DNA of 64,000 bases from positions 974,097 through 1,038,096 of the forward strand of contig JAAGOF010000041.1 in the NCBI GenBank assembly GCA_010645155.1, in the 5' to 3' direction. The position numbers and the translations under genes were made by a program. A model generated the notes under the pieces. That model was not told where the DNA came from. It made no database searches and worked only from the letters and a program-made list of their open reading frames with translations. Below, in pieces: positions 22,701 through 32,760 of the stretch. The first letter of the stretch is position 1; each line of letters opens with the position of its first letter. The stretch is from Tigriopus japonicus. Its lineage: Eukaryota; Arthropoda; Copepoda; Harpacticoida; Harpacticidae.

Positions 22701-22970
22701 CACTTCATTCCCTAACCCTAAAATATATTGGTGTCAAGAAGTATTGTTTTCTTACTGGATCACTTGGAATAATGAGACTACAAGAAAGAGAAATATGTTT
22801 GAATTTTTATGATCGCTTCTGGAAAATAACATAAAAAATGAGCTCTATTTACATAGTTTTCCTTTTCGGTTGATGTTTTCCTTGGTAGGCTCCGTCAGTT
22901 TTGCTTCAGCGTTAGCTTTTGCAAGTAGTATGACTGCGCTTAATATAAAATAAATATATTTGAAACTCAT
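13547..22970 (-). CDS. gene A: secreted CUB-domain protein (3' end not found)
   Basis: Spliced minus-strand gene. Exons in order: 22970-22853, 22777-22756, 22664-22537, 20103-19982, 17952-17745, 17682-17600, 17003-16837, 13743-13547. Phases match at every junction, giving 348 codons so far. Residues 1-22 form a signal peptide (hydrophobic core YFILSAVILLAKANA). Then come QVIQFPNEAC and CANGFGVCCS, the cysteine-rich N-terminal module of this arthropod CUB family; a first CUB-like region (LRLDFERFQISGP); a GCTQYFTSASG to CVRQNQNAC segment; and the start of the last CUB region with DCLSLPLAENF and SRFCGR. The final PF-type strand and C-terminal tail are missing, so either they lie further left or the gene is broken. 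The molecular role of such proteins is unknown; secretion and protein binding are inferred from the CUB fold. Expression would start from the TATA box at 23071-23081. Confidence 0.8.
13915..14080. mobile_element. 166 bp MITE (family M166), copy 1
   Basis: Starts CAGGAACCACTGTACTTCAG and ends CATCCTTG. Long imperfect inverted arms carry AATACACACTAGGTCCGAT. Flanked by a perfect 7 bp duplication GACTAAA (13908-13914 and 14081-14087), or 8 bp with one mismatch. A copy of exactly the same length with its own duplication lies at 59871-60036. It is probably a hAT-like non-autonomous element, inside an intron of gene A. Confidence 0.9.
14081..14700. other. gene A intron, no further feature
   Basis: AT-rich intronic sequence between the MITE and the LINE fragment. 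Short frames here have no recognised domain. Confidence 0.4.
14703..14842 (+). pseudogene. LINE (APE-type non-LTR) reverse-transcriptase fragment, 5' half of a split copy
   Basis: Encodes DEPGIDSQDNQLEDLVVTDK and FEAIKSLKLSSSPG, the segment just before the first RT blocks. The same residues occur in the LINE relic at 51861-53070. The copy is interrupted at 14842 by an LTR element and resumes at 16029. Confidence 0.9.
14843..16028 (-). mobile_element. small non-autonomous LTR retrotransposon (TRIM-like, gypsy-type), minus strand
   Basis: 1186 bp. LTRs are 14843-15011 (169 bp) and 15857-16028 (172 bp), nearly identical, starting TG and ending CA on both strands. The 5 bp target duplication CTGAT is at 14838-14842 and 16029-16033, and the target is a LINE copy. 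On the minus strand the 5' LTR is followed at once by TGGCGCAGTCGGCGG (15856 downwards), a primer-binding site of the kind found in arthropod Ty3/gypsy elements. The 3' LTR is preceded by the polypurine tract TTTGGGGGAGG (about 15022-15012). The body carries one gag-like frame and no pol, so it would need proteins from a related element. Confidence 0.92.
15053..15784 (-). CDS. gag-like frame of the small LTR element
   Basis: 243 codons filling most of the element's interior. The N-terminal part contains KRRRDELRLRACRALEALK and a further helical, charged region, as in the start of gypsy-type Gag proteins. About 115 residues later comes a tandem repeat of VEPLGA, six units from an 18 bp DNA repeat at about 15305-15400. 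The tail is unusual. No zinc knuckle, protease, RT or integrase is present. It ends close to the polypurine tract, which suggests the missing pol was deleted internally. The frame is intact, so the element is either young or still under selection as a trans-mobilised unit. Confidence 0.7.
   Translation of the reverse strand: MCGGSRMEVDPNVERVPLSVLKRRRDELRLRACRALEALKFCVEGLCSMGVSSIELWEISALETELQAVEAQCEAYGDAHIEVQCVDETSKYQDDSVICALYNGLLLLEHEIRTLRCRREALVLSQKPSGEVEPLGAVEPLGAVEPLGAVEPLGAVEPLGEVGGAIVSSSQDEFSRCRADEFSRCCSDEVTLKLVGQCVTKDRLVGRESPKIRWWIVSRPRSDGRLCVGPENVMVGSSNFLHE
16029..16415 (+). pseudogene. LINE reverse-transcriptase fragment, 3' half of the split copy
   Basis: Resumes with GVTSQFLMKCSQILAPVFSY and continues through SLKVAHVVPIFKGGDKS, NYRPISLTSSVAKVFEK and PSGQHGF. 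A stop replaces a codon after KLVD (about 16268), and frame is lost near 16380. It ends before the YADD catalytic block. Confidence 0.9.
16425..16500 (+). repeat. tRNA-like SINE head (family 2), fragment
   Basis: Contains the phrase CCCAGGTTCGATTCTCCTCC, a polymerase III B-box-like GGTTCGATTC, shared with the minus-strand copies at 32761-32888 and 60733-60880. Sequence after it differs, so only the head is matched. Confidence 0.55.
16837..17003 (-). CDS. gene A exon 7
   Basis: 167 bp between TTTTTCAG and GTGAGT, phases 0 to 2. It encodes VTQYTC, GCTQYFTSASG, VQTFNFGNGHLANQ and CVRQNQNACR. The pattern GC-Q-Y-x(n)-TFNF-x(n)-LANQ is shared with gene B exon 7. Confidence 0.9.
17600..17682 (-). 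CDS. gene A exon 6
   Basis: 83 bp between TGTTTCAG and GTGAGA, phases 1 to 0. It encodes VFVDADSNCNTLSFQFGP and ends FQIR. The junction before it has the same place and phase as the gene B junction before IYVDFG. Confidence 0.9.
17745..17952 (-). CDS. gene A exon 5 (first CUB-like region)
   Basis: 208 bp between TTTTCAG and a GTTAGA donor. It encodes LRLDFERFQISGP, later CTMDRFQVTSG and VICGINTGQH. In gene B this part is split into two exons. Confidence 0.9.
18373..18880. mobile_element. mariner-like element with two transposase N-termini facing each other
   Basis: Left end TA-CAGGGTGTCCCGTATTG is a typical mariner-type terminal repeat. The plus frame from 18537 reads MSELRERIHARIVAGDRPAD and a helix-turn-helix segment DIACRFDVTRATVYNVKK, then stops at 18689. 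On the minus strand, from about 18880 to 18740, a second copy of the same N-terminus (IHARIVAGERPADIAR, TRTTVYNVKK) points back towards it, with one early stop. The two arms form an inverted repeat of about 130 bp around a GC-rich centre. The region is far richer in GC than its surroundings. It lies in intron 4 of gene A. No catalytic domain is present. Confidence 0.8.
18881..19981. other. gene A intron 4, remainder
   Basis: AT-rich intron with no recognised repeat or coding exon. Confidence 0.5.
19982..20103 (-). CDS. gene A exon 4
   Basis: 122 bp between CTTGTAG and GTAAGT, phases 1 to 0. It encodes FTISCGASSSENLTVFTD and ends PADNNICQ. A serine- and asparagine-rich start leads into the first CUB-like region. 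Confidence 0.85.
20335..21225 (-). pseudogene. LINE reverse-transcriptase, C-terminal half
   Basis: The minus frame 21161-20496 contains the RT blocks SGVPQGSFLGPLLFILF and the catalytic ISSYADDTK, then SNMALNGMKFRTMTYG, SSMRDLGAVVQDDGKFDEHI and the thumb TLYKSIVQPHLEYAT. Coding similarity continues to about 20335 in other frames (RYLILYTFKSIHGL). Upstream, FNLDFAKAFDKVDHGLL is recognisable to about 21225. It is 5'-truncated as LINEs usually are. The family is the same as the relics at 14703, 23757 and 51861 (CR1/Jockey-like). It lies in intron 3 of gene A in the same orientation as the gene. Confidence 0.9.
21941..22330 (+). repeat. fold-back element family FB1, copy lacking its left end
   Basis: Matches the complete copy at 29250-29712 from GTTCTTCTGCAAATGAGACC to the right end (GTTAGCCTCCCAGTCTAGTG). 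It has the same central hairpin TTTTGTGGTAAAGCGATTACCACAAAA. It lies in intron 3 of gene A. Confidence 0.8.
22537..22664 (-). CDS. gene A exon 3 (cysteine-rich module)
   Basis: 128 bp encoding FPNEAC, GICYTDQECNNR and SCANGFGVCCS. The cysteine spacing is the family hallmark. Acceptor TTTTCAG, donor GTAAGT. Confidence 0.9.
22756..22777 (-). CDS. gene A exon 2 (22 bp micro-exon)
   Basis: Bounded by TCTTGTAG and a GTAAGAAA donor. Joined to its neighbours it reads L-FSLFQVI-Q, which completes the family's FS-(I/L)-(V)-Q-FPN motif in frame with both sides. Confidence 0.85.
22853..22970 (-). CDS. gene A exon 1 (signal peptide)
   Basis: 118 bp from ATG at 22970, ending in phase 1 before a GTAAAT donor. 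It encodes MSFKYIYFILSAVILLAKAN and a short hydrophilic stretch ending KGKL. This ATG is chosen because it lies about 100 bp below a TATA box and opens directly into a signal peptide. Confidence 0.85.
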
Positions 22971-23070
22971 TCTGAAACGAAATAAAAGTTGAAATTTGAT
23001 TGAAAGCACTTTGAACCGCCCTTCTTAGGCAACTACGTAAAAGGGACTAAGAAGATGCATCGCGACTAGT

Positions 23071-23081
23071 CTCTATTTATA
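23071..23081 (-). promoter_or_regulatory. TATA box of gene A
   Basis: Reads TATAAATAGAG on the minus strand, about 100 bp upstream of the gene A start codon. A start site about 30 bp downstream would leave a 5' leader of roughly 70 bp. No CpG-rich promoter is visible. Confidence 0.7.
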
Positions 23082-23084
23082 GTG

Positions 23085-23756
23085 GCATTAGTGGTAAGTC
23101 ATCCAAACAAGCACAGACAGCATACAAAAAAATACGATACAACCTGGCTTTTGCTCGAGATGTGACTTATCAAGCTTACGTCCATACTTTCTTTTCAGAG
23201 TCAATGACTTTGAAGTAGGCCTTTCTGGTACCTTTTTTCCTTTACTTCAAAATTATTTCATTTTTTACTTGACTAAATGACGAAAGCAAAGGGAAAGATT
23301 CTTTTTGTTAATGCTGCAATTCATTTCACACCGTGCTCATATTTGTTAAACACAATGCTTTTGGCGAAGTGGGGTTAGTGTGTCTGAAAATTCGTCATTT
23401 CACGCGATTCTAAAGCTTACAAACGTTTGTGAATTTTTTTAAATGCTTCCGGAGCATCCTGGAATGTTTAGGTAATCCTCCTCAAGATATCTTAATGATT
23501 AGCTTAATAGTTGGGGACTAACTTCAGCATACGAACATAGCAACAAGATCTTCAAAAAGGACATGATTTAATATCGAACCCATAACAAGTGTTGAATATT
23601 TCAGGCTTTAGTTTTGATTTTATGACCAAATAAAGATTTTATTCGCCTTTTATGAAATGTCCATTTATTTTCCAAATTTAGTTTAATTTGTTATTTTTTT
23701 TGCTATTTTCTAGTTTTGACTAAGTGGACTTAATGCGACTCAAATTTTGACCACAC
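23085..23756. other. intergenic upstream of gene A
   Basis: No coding signal. It presumably contains gene A control sequences, but no specific site was recognised. Confidence 0.4.
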
Positions 23757-24592
23757 CGTACATTGTTCCGATTTTTAAGATTGGAGATAAATCACTCCCT
23801 AGTAATCATAACCTTATCTCTCTGACCTCCAATATCGCGACGGTATTTAGATTTTTAGGTCATTATCAAGAATTTCATGATATTCTTTCTCATTGAAAGC
23901 ATGGGTTTTGAGCTCATTTTAGTAGTCACCCAAAAACCATCAACAGGCTTGAAAGTCACGAGTCAGTGGACGTAGTCTCTCTTGACTTTGCCAAAGTCTT
24001 TGAAAAGGTAGACCATGGCCTTTTGTTTAATCAACCCAAATAGTTTGGGATCCAGGGTAAGGTCCTGAATTGGATTGGTAGTTTCATGAGTGGTAGGAAG
24101 CAAATTGTCAAGGTTGAAGGATCATTTAGTGGCAAGTGCTGTATGATGTCAAGTCAGGTGTTCCACAAGGTTCATTCTTAGGTCCGCTCCTGTTTATTCT
24201 CTTTATTGCTCCTCTCCAGAAGCTTAGAACAAGAGCCAGTATTTCTCCATATGCTGATGACTCAAAATTAGCTTGTGTAAGGAATGGTCATGACTTAAAA
24301 TGTTTTGTTGAGGACTTGGAGAAAGTCTACTCTTGGGTTGGCCAGAGTAATATGGCATTGAACGGGATGAAATTCCGCACAATGACGTATGGGACGTCAA
24401 AATTAGATGTTCCACTCAAAGACAATGGAGGTTGTGATATTGAGCAGGTATCTTCTATGAGGGATTTAGGAGTTGTCATCCAAGATGATGGAAAGTTTGA
24501 TGAGCATATCCAGTTGAAAGTGAGGAAGGCATTTCAAACATGTAGCTGGATTTATCGCATTTTCAAGCATCTACATATCTTATCAAGCTGAT
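23757..24592 (+). pseudogene. LINE reverse-transcriptase relic, heavily broken
   Basis: Begins PIFKIGDKSLPSNH and continues with gaps to VVSLDFAKVFEKVDHGLL and GRKQIVKVEGSFSG. After a frameshift near 24135 comes the open part 24136-24591 with SGVPQGSFLGPLLFILFIAP, the catalytic YADDSK, and SSMRDLGVVIQDDGKFDEHI. It ends at IYRIFK. This is the same LINE family as the other copies, in plus orientation. Confidence 0.9.
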
Positions 24593-25084
24593 CCTTAAGC
24601 TATGTGTTTAAGGCAAAGATTAGAATTTCATTTAAATACTTTTCCTGGTATACCCACCATTCAAGGGTTGTCCAGATCTGGCAAAACTACGTTATTGGTA
24701 GACCAAATCTCGCATAAATGCTGAATGTATACATTTCATACCTGACTTATTTATGTATGGGGCATCCCAATACTTTTAAAGGAAAGGACTACCAAAATAT
24801 ATAAGCAGGCGAATTTTTTTATCCTGAGCAAGTGCGGAAAAGTAAAACTCTAAAAAATGAGATGGATTTTTTGGCTAAAATGAACCAGTTTCTTTGTAGG
24901 GTTATTTGCATTTGCAATTTTACTTGCCATTTTGATGGTGCCACTTTGCCAATATTAGGCCCTAAACGGTATAGTTTCTTTTCCAAGAATATGAACTAAC
25001 CCCTAATCCCAGATTTAAACATTTGGTTGCTCCGAACATACTGTATGAACTTATTGGACGCCAAGTGAGTCCAGTGAAATGGAA
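24593..25084. other. intergenic, nothing recognised
   Basis: AT-rich DNA between the LINE relic and a dispersed repeat. Confidence 0.4.
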
Positions 25085-25262
25085 AACACGTGCAACCTTT
25101 GAGCTTTAATAAGCAAACAATTTGTTCTTACGTGTCCAATATACATTGAGAAGTTTGAAAATATGTCAAACGTTTGTGTCAAGGTGCAATATTTGGAGCT
25201 GTATTACTAAGGTGACCTCCCAGTCTTATGTACTGTGACCTCCCAGTCAGCTGCTCTTTAAA
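25085..25262 (+). repeat. dispersed repeat D1, copy 1
   Basis: Begins AACACGTGCAACCTTTGAGC and ends near CAGCTGCTCTTTAAAGGAC, with an internal pair of GTGACCTCCCAGT phrases. A diverged copy in the same orientation is at 32900-33090. The class is unknown. Confidence 0.75.
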
Positions 25263-28200
25263 GGACCCATATATTTCGAACCTAAATTGAACAGCGTAAT
25301 GTTAAGCATAGAGTTCCATAGAGAGGAGATACAGGAGCATGCTGGCCGTGGATTTTCATGGCAAGCAGCAAAGGCCTTTCAGCATCAGTAGATGGTTGAC
25401 ACTTGCCCAAATAAGCGAGTTCTTAACAGGCAAAATTTTGAAAGCTTACAGTTTTGTGCCTGTGGCCTCCTGTGATGGCTTTGATTCTCCCAAAGAAAGC
25501 TTGGATTTCGAGGTCATATGATCTTCTACTTGAATTAAGTTTCATAGATATTTGTCGAAAATATTTGCTTTTTCACGCCACTGCTGGCCAGTATCAGTTA
25601 CAAATAAGACAGGCAAAATGACAATGTCCTCTCATGGTGGTTAGCTATTGTTTGCCCAAAGGCCAAGATATCTAATGGCATTTTTCAATGTCAGTGTGTA
25701 AAGATGTAGATATTTTGATAAGGTTTATATATTATATTAGCTCAAATAAAACCGCTAAAACTAACATGCTTCCCAAAACCGTATTAAAAATTATCCAAAG
25801 GTTCCTTAGTTATGAATTGACGCAAAATTTCATCAATATCTATAAAGCAGAAAATAAACTACCATTACTTCAAGTTTCCAATTACAGCAAAATATGCCAT
25901 AGAATGTTTTGGTTAAACAGTATGTTAGAGTAATTGCTAACGATATAATGTACCTTTTAAACATTGCAAAAATAAATGAATTTTTTTCGTTTCTCCATGA
26001 TTCTTTCTAAGTTGTAAGATTAATACATAATATGACTTAAAACCAACTTAAAGTGGTCAATTGTTTCTACTTTTTCCTAAATAATCCTTAATATGGAAGA
26101 TCTACAGAATTTTGAAATCAATTGGAGATCTGTGTAAATTTGAAAAATATCTTCTCTTACAATCAAGATTTTTAAAAATTGTAAAATTTGAAGCAACAAA
26201 TATTGGTAACATTTTACAAAAATCTAGCTTACATTTCAATACGTTGACTAAAAAAACAAAGGAAAAATAATTCTAATATACAGTTTAAGTTTGTATAGAA
26301 ACATATTGCATTCTTATTTTTTATTTAAGACACAAGTAAAAGAAAACAAAAAATATTCAATTATAATTGCAAAACCTAAAACGTGTGTGATATGTCTTGA
26401 CAATTGCTTTAGCACACCACTTAAGCATTTCAGGGGGTTATTTGGTGCATTTTGAAACATTAAAGCAATGATGGTTCAGTATCTGTCTGCTTTAATACTA
26501 TGATAGAATTTTGCTTCAAATCATAACTAAGGAATCTTTTGATATCTATCTAAATGGTTTTGGAAACTGTGTAGGTTTTAACGGTTTTAGGTGAATTTAT
26601 TTAGTATTCGGAGCTACTTTACAATGCACACCTTCCCAAAATATCTTTATTCCGATACTGAGACGTAAAAAATCACCATTAGAAAGAATTCTTGGAATTT
26701 GAGCTAATACTTTACCTTTAACGACCATGCTCTCTCTCTTAAACTCTATGGTGAAACCTGGAGGGGAGATAGAACAGGTACGGAAATTTCAGCTCTTTAC
26801 TCCTTTAGGTCCCATCAGTAGTGTTAAAATGTGTGCAAATTTAAACCTTTCACGCACATAACAGGTCAGACTTTTTGGACTTTTTGTAGTACAGTGATCT
26901 TTACATTATTTGTATTCTGATCTCCCAATTAAATTTTCTTTGAAGACGCCTTTTTCAAAGCGTTCAATAGAAAGAAAACTGATTTAACTTCATCCTTGAC
27001 AACAACAGTTTTCTCAAAAGGCAAAAGGGACTTTACGTTTATAGGGTATGTCGGTGATTGTGAACAAAGTGGTTAGTGGTTCTGCTAATCTGAAAAGTTG
27101 TTGAATACATTGCTTGGCCTAAGACAAGATTAACGACACTTGCATGCTCTTGTCTTCATCTTTGTGGGATGCCAGACAGTCGATGCATCCGATGAAATAT
27201 CGGCCCATTCTTCCTTGACATGTACCTATGAAAGGTTAAGTTGGTACTTTGAGTAATTAAGAAACTCGAAGGACCCTCGTAATAGCCTCTAATTTTGAAA
27301 GCCGAGACTCGTTTCCATAAATACGACGTAATTTAATAAACTGCCCAAAACAATGGGTCTTTGTGAGACTATGGAAGAATGGTTTGCAGCAAAGGAAAAT
27401 GCCGTGTAACAAAATGAAGATGATTTGAGAGTCACGAAAACACTTGGCTGAATGTGCAATCAAAAGTGCAATATGATAGGAGAGATAAATTGGAAAGGCA
27501 GATATCGTTTTTTGGGTTAAAAAGTTTGATGTATCAAAATATGTTCTTGCAGTAGTTTATCTGATGTAGTTTATTGCGAGAAGAATTTTGTTGAATTTTT
27601 GCAATATTATTAAAATGAAGTCGGAGTTTCGTATATTACCCAAAAGGGAATAAAAAATTTAAACAACTACACTACATCCAATAATTGGCCGTTCCACATT
27701 GTCATTTTGCTAATGTTCACTTTTAGCAGGGGGTGGTTATTCCCGTGCAGAAAACATCCCACAAAGTCACTCATTTTTCAAATTCTTGACCATGTAACTA
27801 ATCATTAGGACTCAGAAAACGAGGCAGTATAATTTTGAAGATATTCAGCTTTTTTCTGATCCTTTTTAAATTTCAAAAACATTTTTTGCAGATTTATTAA
27901 CACGGATTCAACGGATGCATTAAGCAAAGGTAAAAATAATAGATAGGGACGTGAAAAATAAATTTTAGTGAACAATTTTCCTGTTTTGGGCCTATTTGAA
28001 GTACGTGTATTTTGTGATATTTAGCAATTTTCAAACCATTTTGGAATTTATCATTTTTTTTAAGTTTTCTTATGAATGTTAGAAAAAATATAAAATTTCC
28101 TTACCTTTTGAAAATTGCAGCTTCTCAAATTTGGGGTATTTTTCCAATTATATTGATATATTCGCAAAAAAAATCCTTCAAATGGACAGGGGATGTTCAA

Positions 28201-29249
28201 AATATGAGGCAAAATATTGATAAGTCAGAAAAACCTCAAAAAATCTACAACTTGACATATCATTTCATTTTTTTGCATTTTGCAACTTCTTTGGCAAAAA
28301 AAACGCTGACTAAAAGCTAACTCTTTTGCCGTTTTTACCAACTGAAAATTGGACCCAAAATCAATTGTTGTTTAACAATAAAAATAGTTATCAACTAATT
28401 AGAATGGACATATCTAAAGAGCCCTTGAACAAAGGGTTGATCGAGAAAATCGTTCACAAATTTAGGGGATTGCAAAAACACAACAAAAAAGGAGCCCTTT
28501 AAAGAACTTACTTTACGGAGACAATTTTTCCGGGCTCTGCCAATAACTTATGTGTTCAGCACAAGCTTTTCCCTAATATAACTTGTCTCACTATTCACGT
28601 GATTAAGAGTGCCATTAATTATGCAATGACTAACAATGGTCATCTTCAACGTGGTGAAAATGGACGATTACTATTTAAGAACGTCAGTTGGGGGCTTCTA
28701 CGATCACTCTTTATCCCTTTGAATCACCCTGTGGCTTTTTATAGTATTTGCAATCAATTCTCCATGAAATGACTTAGACAACCAATGCAATTTACTGTCT
28801 GAGCAACGTATCTGATGAACCGAAAAAGAGAAGAGATGAACCAATGAACTCTCGCCTAATACCTGTTCACAGCTTTGCACGGTGTTCCAAATGGCTTATC
28901 AAGTTTGAATCAAAATTCTCTAACACATCTGGGCAGTTTTGAGACTCAAACACAAATGGGGAAAAAACCCTACTTTTTTGACTAAAGAAGTATACAGTCT
29001 TTTAAGCGCAGCCAATAAAATAGAAAATATAATCATATTTTCAAAAACATGGCAAGTTTTGGAAAATAGTATTTCATGATTTTTTTTTTAAATCCATTTC
29101 AAATAAATTCGGAAATAACACTTTAAAACATATTTGCACACTTCCATTGCATTTTGCCCTTTAAAATCAAACGAAAAAACTTATTTTAAGAAAAATGCCA
29201 TTGAAATGTAATTCAATGTTATTCAATGCCATATGCACAAAGGTTGTTT
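25263..29249. other. intergenic, no gene recognised
   Basis: Four kilobases of AT-rich DNA. Short frames (for example 25688-25933 and 28072-28320) show no domain. The part near 26570-26660 resembles the inner arm of the palindrome at 44370-44955 (ATGCACACCTT). The part near 28845-28990 weakly resembles 6690-6850. Confidence 0.45.
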
Positions 29250-29712
29250 CAAACAAAAAGCATTGAAAACTGGAGTGGGAGGCTAACGGTGAGAATTATG
29301 ATTTCCAGAAGGATTAATTCAATTGCGTTCTTCTGCAAACGAGACCTGGCTTGTATTCAGTAGACTACGTATTTCAATTTTCAGCTCAATCGAATGGCGG
29401 AGTGAAAAGTTGTGCCTTCTCAAACTCATGTACTGAAGATAGCATAAAAGGAATTAATTCTCCCTTTTGTGGTAAAACAACTACCACAAAAGGGGCTAGT
29501 TCATTCATTCTCGGTAGGATTTGCACTGAACTTTGAGTGAGCATAACTTTTGACTCCAACATTCGATTGAGCTGAAAAGTGAAATACATATTCTTATCAA
29601 CATTAGCAAGGTCTCATTTGCAGCAGAACGTAATTGAATTGTTCCTACTGGAAATCATTATTCCTCTTGTTAGCCTCCCAGTCCAGTGGAATTCAGTGCT
29701 TCTTGCTTCAAA
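29250..29712. mobile_element. fold-back element family FB1, complete copy
   Basis: About 460 bp and self-complementary over most of its length. Left arm: AAGCATTG, CTGGAGTGGGAGGCTAAC, GAGAATTATGATTTCCAG, TTTCAATTTTCAGCTCAATC, GGAGTGAAAAGTTGTGCC. The right arm is its diverged reverse complement, ending GTTAGCCTCCCAGTCCAGTG. The centre is the hairpin CTTTTGTGGTA / TACCACAAAAG. Fragments of the family are at 6340, 21941, 31486, 54809 and 56192. Confidence 0.85.
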
Positions 29713-30457
29713 TGAGAGTTGCATACCGCTAACGGCAAAACAGGGCCATCGTCTGTGCTGATTTGCTCAGCTCATTTTGATGAATCGACGTTCTTCCCTT
29801 CAAAGCGTCCAATTAATGATTCTAGGTCCCTGGAAACGATCAATATTTCACGCAAAAATACCTTTGTTGAAATTGGGTCAAAATAAGCAAAATTCCTCTT
29901 TAGGGTGATTGAATTAAAAGCACTTGAACCAGCCTCGCGTTTTTTGCAAAAAATAGGACTGAACAGGGATCTAAAAAATTTGAAGAGACTGATTTGTTTA
30001 GCGGCTTCCAAAGAATCATATCAATATTTAAAATGTTTCACATAAAGAGAAATGAAGCAGTTCAATTAGTATTTTGTAAAAAATAAAATGAATATATTAT
30101 CAACCAGGTGTAAGCAGAGTTATCAAGAATTAAAATATAGATCGTTTCCAAAGACCTAGAATCATTGAATGGACGCTTAGATGGGAAAAAAATATTACAT
30201 TTGAAAAAAAATGTTTGAACAACTGAGCAAAGCCAATGGCCTTGTTTTACCGCCAACGGTATGATTTAAAACACTCACTTGAAGCAACCTTTTTGCTTGT
30301 CTAATTAATTTTTGAAGTTAATTGCGATTGCAACTATTAGATTAATTAGAATGATTATTTAGATTTTAATTTAGTTATTTTTTCATTAATTTAATCATTA
30401 ATTAGAATGAAGTGTTTGAAATGATTATTGATAATTTTTGAAACTGTTGTCATTGCC
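29713..30457. other. intergenic, nothing firm
   Basis: AT-rich. The phrase CTAGG-CC-TGGAAACGATC near 29822 recurs inverted near 30143 with surrounding similarity (AAACGTCGATTC-like and GGACGCTTAGATGG), suggesting another degenerate inverted repeat of roughly 450 bp. Confidence 0.4.
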
Positions 30458-30625
30458 CACGGTGGGGCAGAGCCCCTTGTGAAATTGCATGACAAAAATT
30501 TTCTCACCACCCAAAAGCCCCATGACTTCAGGACTTAGAATATCTAAATGTTACCTTGGCTCATGGGCCACTTTATAAAGATAATCCACATTAAAATTTC
30601 CCAAGAAAATTTGAATTTCACGCTT
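30458..30625 (-). pseudogene. inverted repeat arm encoding a LINE-endonuclease-like segment
   Basis: Read on the minus strand, this contains REIQIFLGNFNVDYL, which resembles the GDFN core of LINE apurinic endonucleases. A reverse-complemented copy lies at 34215-34377, and both stop at the same CACGGTGGGGCAGAGC boundary. Either two endonuclease fragments lie in opposite orientation, or the two are long terminal repeats of a 3.9 kb element. Confidence 0.5.
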
Positions 30626-32760
30626 GGTCAGCGCGAAGTTCTTTTCAGCATTGCCACGCCCCTTCAGTAAGGTTTAAGTTAGCTGGCTTAGTATTGGCAA
30701 GCGCACCGAAAATGTTTACAAAAATCCGCTCGTCAGCTGCCCTCGTTCAAGGCTTGTCAACAAATCTCAAATGCTGTTCCCTCTTGTATACGAGAGTTGT
30801 ATCTTGGCACACAAATGGCTTTTGTATATTCAAAACATGTTCAGATGACAGAGCAATGGGCATAGATATAAAATGCCCAGGATATAGTCATGCTAAAGTA
30901 ATCTCTGTACTTTTTTATTATAATAAATGATAAAATGAAATATAAATGATGTGGTGAAAAAACTATCAAAACTACTTCCAGACCAAAATACAAAAGAATC
31001 TTCATTTTTCTTGTACAATTATAGTGGGGAGGGAATGTTCCTTGGTGTATTTCAATTTAATCTACATAATCATGGTGTTGTAATTATTTGGAGCTAAACT
31101 TTAAATGAGAATCCAATATTGGAGAGCACATTTTCACTAAATTCAATTTCCTTTAGTGTAATCTTTATCCTAAGAATCTTAGTTCACGTTTTTTAGTTAA
31201 GGCATCTTATGTTAACTTAGCAACATTAACAAAATGCCAACTCTAACATAATGTCAACATAACGGATGTGGTACTTGCTTTACATGAAGTTCACACATAT
31301 AATATCTAACTTTGCTGCTATTGAATCGTTCTCAAAATGTATGCTATCATATGATTGTATAATACACCAATATCTTTATTATCTTTATATATATATTCAT
31401 CCAAAAGATTGCACACAATTGGTATTAAAAGTTATAACATCTTTTTTCTTTGAATTGCATTGAGAAGGCATCATGGCACCATTGTTAGCCTCCCAACTGT
31501 AGTAATTAAATCATAAGTTGTAGCCCAGGGAAAATGAAACAACATTTTGTTTAAAGGTTATCTTTACTAAAAAAATGACCATTTAAGTTGTAGACCCGGC
31601 CATAAAGCACAGATTTAGATTTAAATTGCACAAATGATGAAAAAGGATATTGAAACCAACAAATTGTTTCTTCATTAATGACGACACAGAAATATGAGGG
31701 AAGTTTCAGCAAGTTGTCATTTTATTTTGTACATTTGTCTAATTTTGTAAAAGCTAAGCTTTTTTTCCTCTTTCCTGTGCTTTTGTTCCTTGCCCACTTC
31801 ATGATCCTGATACCATAGGTATCTCATCAACATTATCCCACTCAGTCAAATTTTAACATGGCACCTTGCAAATCTCAAGTATTGAATATGGTAAGAAAAC
31901 GTTATCAAATTAGAATAGGCGAACAAGCAATCGCCTTTACATCAATTTCATTATGTGGTGCTTGGTTTTATCTCTTGGAAGCTTTCATCAGATCCAATGT
32001 TTGTTCATAATTATTGTCTAAGAATATGTATATTTCAAGATTTTTGGTTTTTCTACTGATTTCCATGGCTACCCAATCCATAGCTTAAAGTCAGATTGGC
32101 CTTTTTCCATAATTGGGAGCCTCCATAAATCCATTTTAATGAAATACGTCAAAATTTGGCCCAATTTTTCACCACAGTACACTCCATCAACGAGGGTATG
32201 AACAGCATTCACTCGAAGCCTTGTTTTGAAATTTCAAGCGCTCTCGCGCCGGCCCGCAATCAGCTAGGTCTACTTCAACGTGCCAATAGGGCATTCACCT
32301 ATGATCAATGCAATTTGTTAGACTATGTCTAGGATCAACAGTAACATTAATTAATCCTCAGTTAGAATTTCATACCCACATTTCTTTTTAAATTTCGTAA
32401 CTGGCATGAATTTATATACAGTTGACCTGAATGGTCGTGTCAATTCTGGTAACCCTAGTTTGAACTAGTTCGGAGCTATTTATTGGATCTCTTGTGCAGT
32501 TTGTGTTCACCTATGTTCATTAAGCACAAAAATCTGAGCCATTACATGTGCAAGCCAAAGGTAATCAGTGGTTTCTTGCCCCTTCGATGTGAACAAAGTG
32601 AACAAACAGGGCAATCCCAATTCTTCATCAGTGATAATGATTGCAAATGTTCAGTGTTCTTGTACAGGTTGTTTCAAAACTGAAGCAAAAGCTTCTGAAG
32701 GCAATTGCCTGGACATTAAACCCAAGCATTTAGTGTCACTCATAGACATCTTGTCCACTA
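30626..32760. other. intergenic, no gene recognised
   Basis: AT-rich. A short match to the FB1 right end (GTTAGCCTCCCA) is at about 31486. No other structure was supported. Confidence 0.45.
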
